From positions 1 to 9,514 of the forward strand of contig DAHWKH010000172.1 of assembly GCA_027343725.1 (NCBI GenBank): a stretch of DNA of 9,514 nt, given 5' to 3'. This document shows positions 6,031-9,514 of this stretch, in pieces (position 1 is the first letter of the stretch; each line of letters starts with the position of its first letter). A program made the translations under genes and the position numbers. The notes under the pieces were generated by a model that worked only from the letters and a program-made list of their open reading frames with translations, did not search any database and was not told the origin of the DNA. Origin of the DNA: Acidiferrobacteraceae bacterium. Its GTDB lineage: Bacteria > Pseudomonadota > Gammaproteobacteria > Acidiferrobacterales > Acidiferrobacteraceae.

Positions 6031-6798
6031 GTGAGTGAGCGGCCTTTTTTTTGCGAAAGCCGTCCCCATATCGTGGTGCGGGGCGAGGCGCACGACACGG
6101 GCGCGGGACCGGTTGGGGTCTTTATCCATGGTTTGCGTTCCGATGCCCGCGGGCTGAAAGCGACCGCCCTCGCCCGCCACGCCGCGGCCCGCGGCCGCTC
6201 GTGGGCGCGGTTCGACCTCGCGGGCCACGGCCGCTCGGACGGGGCGTTTTGCGAGCAGACGGTCTCCGGGTGGCTCGCCGATGTGCTGGCCGTGATCGGG
6301 GCCTATGCGCCGCGCCCCGTGGTGCTCGTGGGTTCGAGCCTCGGGGGTTGGCTTTCGGTGCTGGCCGCGCGCGCCCGGCCGGAGCGCATCGCCGGGCTTG
6401 TGTTGATCGCGCCGGCCTTGGATTTCGTGCAGCGCGCTTACGAGACCTTGGACGCCGGTGCTCAAGGGGCATGGCAAAGCGCGGACGGGCTCGTGGTGGC
6501 CGATGCCTATGGGGGCGACCCCTATCGGCTGACCCGAGGCCTGTTGGAGGATGCCCGCGGCCACGGCGTGCTCCCGCGGCCGCCGGTGCTCGCCTGCCCG
6601 CTCTTCATCGTGCACGGCGCCCGCGATGAACACGTCCCGCTCGCCGTGAGCGAGGCGTTTCTGGCGCGTGTGACGGCGCCGCGAGCGGAGCTGACGGTGG
6701 TCGCCGAGGGGGATCACCGGCTCGCGGACGGGATTCCCGCAATCGTCGCCGCGGTCGACCGGGCGTGGGATGCCGCGTTTCCCGAGGGGGTGTCATGA
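6031..6798 (+). CDS. Alpha/beta hydrolase, ABHD10-like serine esterase
   Basis: A 255-residue cytoplasmic alpha/beta-hydrolase with no signal peptide. Visible elements are the oxyanion HG motif FIHGLRSD (31-38), the FDLAGHGRSDG segment (61-71), the nucleophile elbow GSSLGG with S103, LVLIAPALDF (123-132), the acid in HGARDEHVP (D199), and the catalytic histidine in EGDHRL (H229). The order and wording resemble the ABHD10 family, which hydrolyses thioesters and acyl-glucuronides; the substrate here is unknown. I chose GTG at 6031 because AGGG lies eight bases upstream. An earlier in-frame ATG at 5950 would read through the terminator hairpin and is unlikely. Codons 4-7 contain a run of eight T, unusual in this GC-rich gene. 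The stop overlaps fxsA as ATGA, suggesting co-translation. Confidence 0.85.
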   Translation: MSERPFFCESRPHIVVRGEAHDTGAGPVGVFIHGLRSDARGLKATALARHAAARGRSWARFDLAGHGRSDGAFCEQTVSGWLADVLAVIGAYAPRPVVLVGSSLGGWLSVLAARARPERIAGLVLIAPALDFVQRAYETLDAGAQGAWQSADGLVVADAYGGDPYRLTRGLLEDARGHGVLPRPPVLACPLFIVHGARDEHVPLAVSEAFLARVTAPRAELTVVAEGDHRLADGIPAIVAAVDRAWDAAFPEGVS

Positions 6799-7199
6799 TG
6801 GGGTGGGTTCTGCGTTTCTTGGTGCTCCTGCCGGTGATCGAGGTGGTGCTGATCGTGCTCGTGTGGCACGCGGTGGGGCCCTGGTGGACGCTCGGGCTCT
6901 TGTTTTCCGGGTCGTTCGCGGGGCTTGCGCTCCTGCGCCTGTCGCCCGCGCACGCCCTGACGCAGGCCCGCTCGGCGATGGCGAGCGGACGCGTCCCGGA
7001 CACGGCCCTGTTCGAGGGCATGCGGATCGGGGCGGCCGGCCTCCTGTTGCTCGTCCCCGGTTTCTTCTCGGACTTCCTCGGGCTTGCGCTGCTCGCGGGT
7101 CTCGGGCGGCGTTGGCTCACCCGGCATGGGAAGAACGGCCCCCCGGGGCCCGGGGGCCACAAGCCCTTGGAGGGGCGGTTTCGGATCCACGGGGACTAG
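6795..7199 (+). CDS. fxsA: FxsA family inner-membrane protein
   Basis: FxsA is a small inner-membrane protein named because overproduction in E. coli relieves exclusion of phage T7 by the F plasmid; its normal function is not known. The 134-residue product has hydrophobic segments at about 5-24, 30-48 and 79-103. The last contains the family motif LLLVPGFFSDFLGLALL (84-100), and a polar glycine/proline-rich cytoplasmic tail follows (about 105-134). Start ATG at 6795 overlaps the hydrolase stop as ATGA, with GAGGGGG just upstream; the adjacent ATG at 6798 would remove one residue. As in E. coli it lies just upstream of groESL, which supports the call, though it is separated from groES by the heat-shock promoter. 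Confidence 0.92.
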   Translation: MMGWVLRFLVLLPVIEVVLIVLVWHAVGPWWTLGLLFSGSFAGLALLRLSPAHALTQARSAMASGRVPDTALFEGMRIGAAGLLLLVPGFFSDFLGLALLAGLGRRWLTRHGKNGPPGPGGHKPLEGRFRIHGD

Positions 7200-7210
7200 G
7201 TCCGCCCGCG

Positions 7211-7227
7211 CGGTCTTGACAAGACCG
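7211..7227. repeat. 17-bp palindrome over groESL -35 box
   Basis: CGGTCTTG and CAAGACCG form a perfect 8-bp inverted repeat around a single central A. It begins 12 bases after the fxsA stop and spans the whole TTGACA -35 box of the groESL promoter. It could be an operator, or the stem of a weak fxsA terminator, but no T-run follows directly. The symmetry is seen directly; any function is inference. Confidence 0.5.
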
Positions 7228-7243
7228 GGCTCTCGTTTATGAT
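7216..7243 (+). promoter_or_regulatory. Sigma-70 promoter of groESL
   Basis: The -35 box TTGACA (7216-7221, 6/6) and -10 box TATGAT (7238-7243, 5/6) are separated by 16 bases, placing the transcription start near 7250. The CIRCE operator begins at the last base of the -10 and covers the start site, so bound HrcA would block RNA polymerase. I see no sigma-32 type -10 box (CCCCAT-like) here, so control by repression rather than by sigma-32 is favoured. Confidence 0.85.
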
Positions 7244-7269
7244 TGGCACTCACTTTGACCGAGTGCTAA
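7243..7269. promoter_or_regulatory. CIRCE operator (HrcA binding site)
   Basis: The left arm TTGGCACTC (7243-7251) and right arm GAGTGCTAA (7261-7269) are separated by exactly nine bases. The consensus is TTAGCACTC-N9-GAGTGCTAA, so only one base of the left arm differs (A to G at 7245). CIRCE is bound by the repressor HrcA, whose activity depends on GroEL, giving feedback control of the chaperonin. The element overlaps the -10 end and the predicted start of transcription. The hrcA gene itself is not in the window. Confidence 0.95.
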
Positions 7270-7365
7270 CAAGCGGAACGGTCCTTTGGAGACAATTGCG
7301 ATTTCTGAGTCGATAAGGAGATTCCCATGAAAGCGCAGACCCAACAACAATCAGGAGAACTCAGT

Positions 7366-7659
7366 ATGAAAATTCGCCCCCTGCACGACCGCGTCATCGT
7401 GCGCCGCCTGGAAGAGGAACGGAAATCCGCCGGTGGGATCGTGATCCCGGATACGGCCAAGGAGAAGCCCATTCAGGGCGAGATCGTCGCGGTCGGAAAG
7501 GGCAAGATCCTGGAGAACGGCGAGATTCGGCCGCTCGACGTGAAGGTCGGCGACAAGGTGCTGTTCGGCAAGTACGCCGGCACCGAGGTCAAGGTCGACA
7601 ACGAAGAGCTCTTGGTGATGCGCGAAGAAGACGTGGTCGCGATCATCGATAGCAAATAA
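7366..7659 (+). CDS. groES: Co-chaperonin GroES (Hsp10)
   Basis: GroES forms the heptameric lid of the GroEL folding chamber in the cytoplasm. From the ATG at 7366 the product has 97 residues, the usual size, beginning MKIRPLHDRVIVRR. It has the mobile loop that contacts GroEL (about 17-32, EERKSAGGIVIPDT), GEIVAVGKGKILENGE in the core, VGDKVLFGKYAGTEV, and the C-terminal strand EEDVVAIIDSK. An AGGAG site lies eight bases upstream of this ATG. A second in-frame ATG at 7327 has an even better site (AAGGAG, six-base spacing) and would add 13 Gln-rich residues (MKAQTQQQSGELS). I prefer 7366 because it matches the family N-terminus, but both may be used. groEL follows after 25 bases. Confidence 0.96.
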   Translation: MKIRPLHDRVIVRRLEEERKSAGGIVIPDTAKEKPIQGEIVAVGKGKILENGEIRPLDVKVGDKVLFGKYAGTEVKVDNEELLVMREEDVVAIIDSK

Positions 7660-7684
7660 CAGACTTTTCAGAGAGGGAAGAATC

Positions 7685-9337
<1,653 letters not shown>

Positions 9338-9356
9338 GGCCGGCCGGCTATCCGCG

Positions 9357-9387
9357 AAACGGGGGGCTTTTGCCCCCCGTTTTTTTT
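9357..9387 (+). terminator. Rho-independent terminator of groESL
   Basis: A 9-bp GC-rich stem ACGGGGGGC/GCCCCCCGT (9359-9367 and 9372-9380) with a TTTT loop is followed by an unbroken run of T to 9387. It begins about 20 bases after the groEL stop. Stem strength and the T-run make this a clear intrinsic terminator for the groESL transcript. Confidence 0.95.
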
Positions 9388-9514
9388 CGGCAATCCCCCA
9401 GGGGGTGTGAGCGGGACGGGAGGGGCGCCTCTCCGCCCCACGCGATCGGCTTCCCCGCGAGGCCCCGGATGGGATCGTTTCCCGGGGGAGAGTGGCCGCT
9501 TGGCGCGCTCGTGA
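9388..9514. other. Downstream intergenic tail, no convincing gene
   Basis: This stretch holds two small inverted repeats, CCCCC-A-GGGGG (9395-9405) and GGGGCG/CGCCCC (9422-9439), neither followed by a T-run. An ATG at 9469 with GAGG six bases upstream opens a frame of 15 codons (MGSFPGGEWPLGALV) to the window edge. This might be the start of a gene, but in DNA this rich in GC such short open frames are common and I recognise no family. Confidence 0.3.

Noticed and set aside
5524..6717. Long minus-strand open frame continuing upstream of cutA through the antisense of the hydrolase
   Set aside because: Only its last 107 codons match a family (CutA). The upstream part is antisense to a clear hydrolase gene and low-complexity in composition. 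It also crosses the hairpin leader, so it is an open frame produced by high GC.
9469..9514. Partial gene starting at ATG 9469
   Set aside because: Only 15 codons are present, no family is recognisable, and stop-free short frames are common at this GC content. It is mentioned in the tail entry but not called as a gene.

Overview
This is a GC-rich, densely coding chromosomal window whose gene content and order point to a gammaproteobacterium. A basis for this is the E. coli region dsbD-cutA-...-fxsA-...-groSL: the same four landmarks (dsbD, cutA, fxsA, groESL) lie here in a compact form. The fusion-free aroQ-accB-accC-prmA order is also common in Gamma- and Betaproteobacteria. The genus cannot be fixed from the sequence alone. 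No mobile element, CRISPR array, tRNA or rRNA is visible.

Left block (about 1-5850, all on the minus strand, transcribed right to left): cutA, dsbD, a tlpA-like thioredoxin, aroQ, accB, accC, prmA and the first nine codons of a CxxC (zinc-ribbon-like) protein that runs off the left edge. Spacing is tight: 4-bp ATGA overlaps at dsbD/tlpA and prmA/zinc-ribbon, and gaps of 4-7 bases at aroQ/accB, accB/accC and accC/prmA. The one larger gap (93 bp, before aroQ) could hold an internal promoter. The block pairs periplasmic disulfide reduction (DsbD feeding a membrane-anchored TlpA) with shikimate biosynthesis (AroQ), the first step of fatty acid synthesis (AccB plus AccC) and methylation of ribosomal protein L11 (PrmA).

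Centre (5848-6030): a divergent intergenic region between cutA (minus) and an alpha/beta hydrolase (plus). It holds an intrinsic-terminator-like hairpin on the plus strand. Read as the cutA leader on the minus strand, it holds three successive hairpins, the last of which has a mutually exclusive alternative that would cover the cutA ribosome binding site.

Right block (6031-9514, plus strand): an ABHD10-like serine hydrolase overlapping fxsA by 4 bp, then a heat-shock promoter with a CIRCE operator, groES, groEL and a strong intrinsic terminator. The groESL promoter has a TTGACA -35 and TATGAT -10, so repression by HrcA through CIRCE is the expected control. The last 127 bases hold no convincing gene.

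Most of the window is core genome and I see no new multi-gene system. The points that merit a second look are the cutA leader RNA, the missing ordinary start codon for dsbD at its signal peptide, the two well-placed ribosome binding sites and start codons of groES, and a 17-bp palindrome covering the groESL -35 box.
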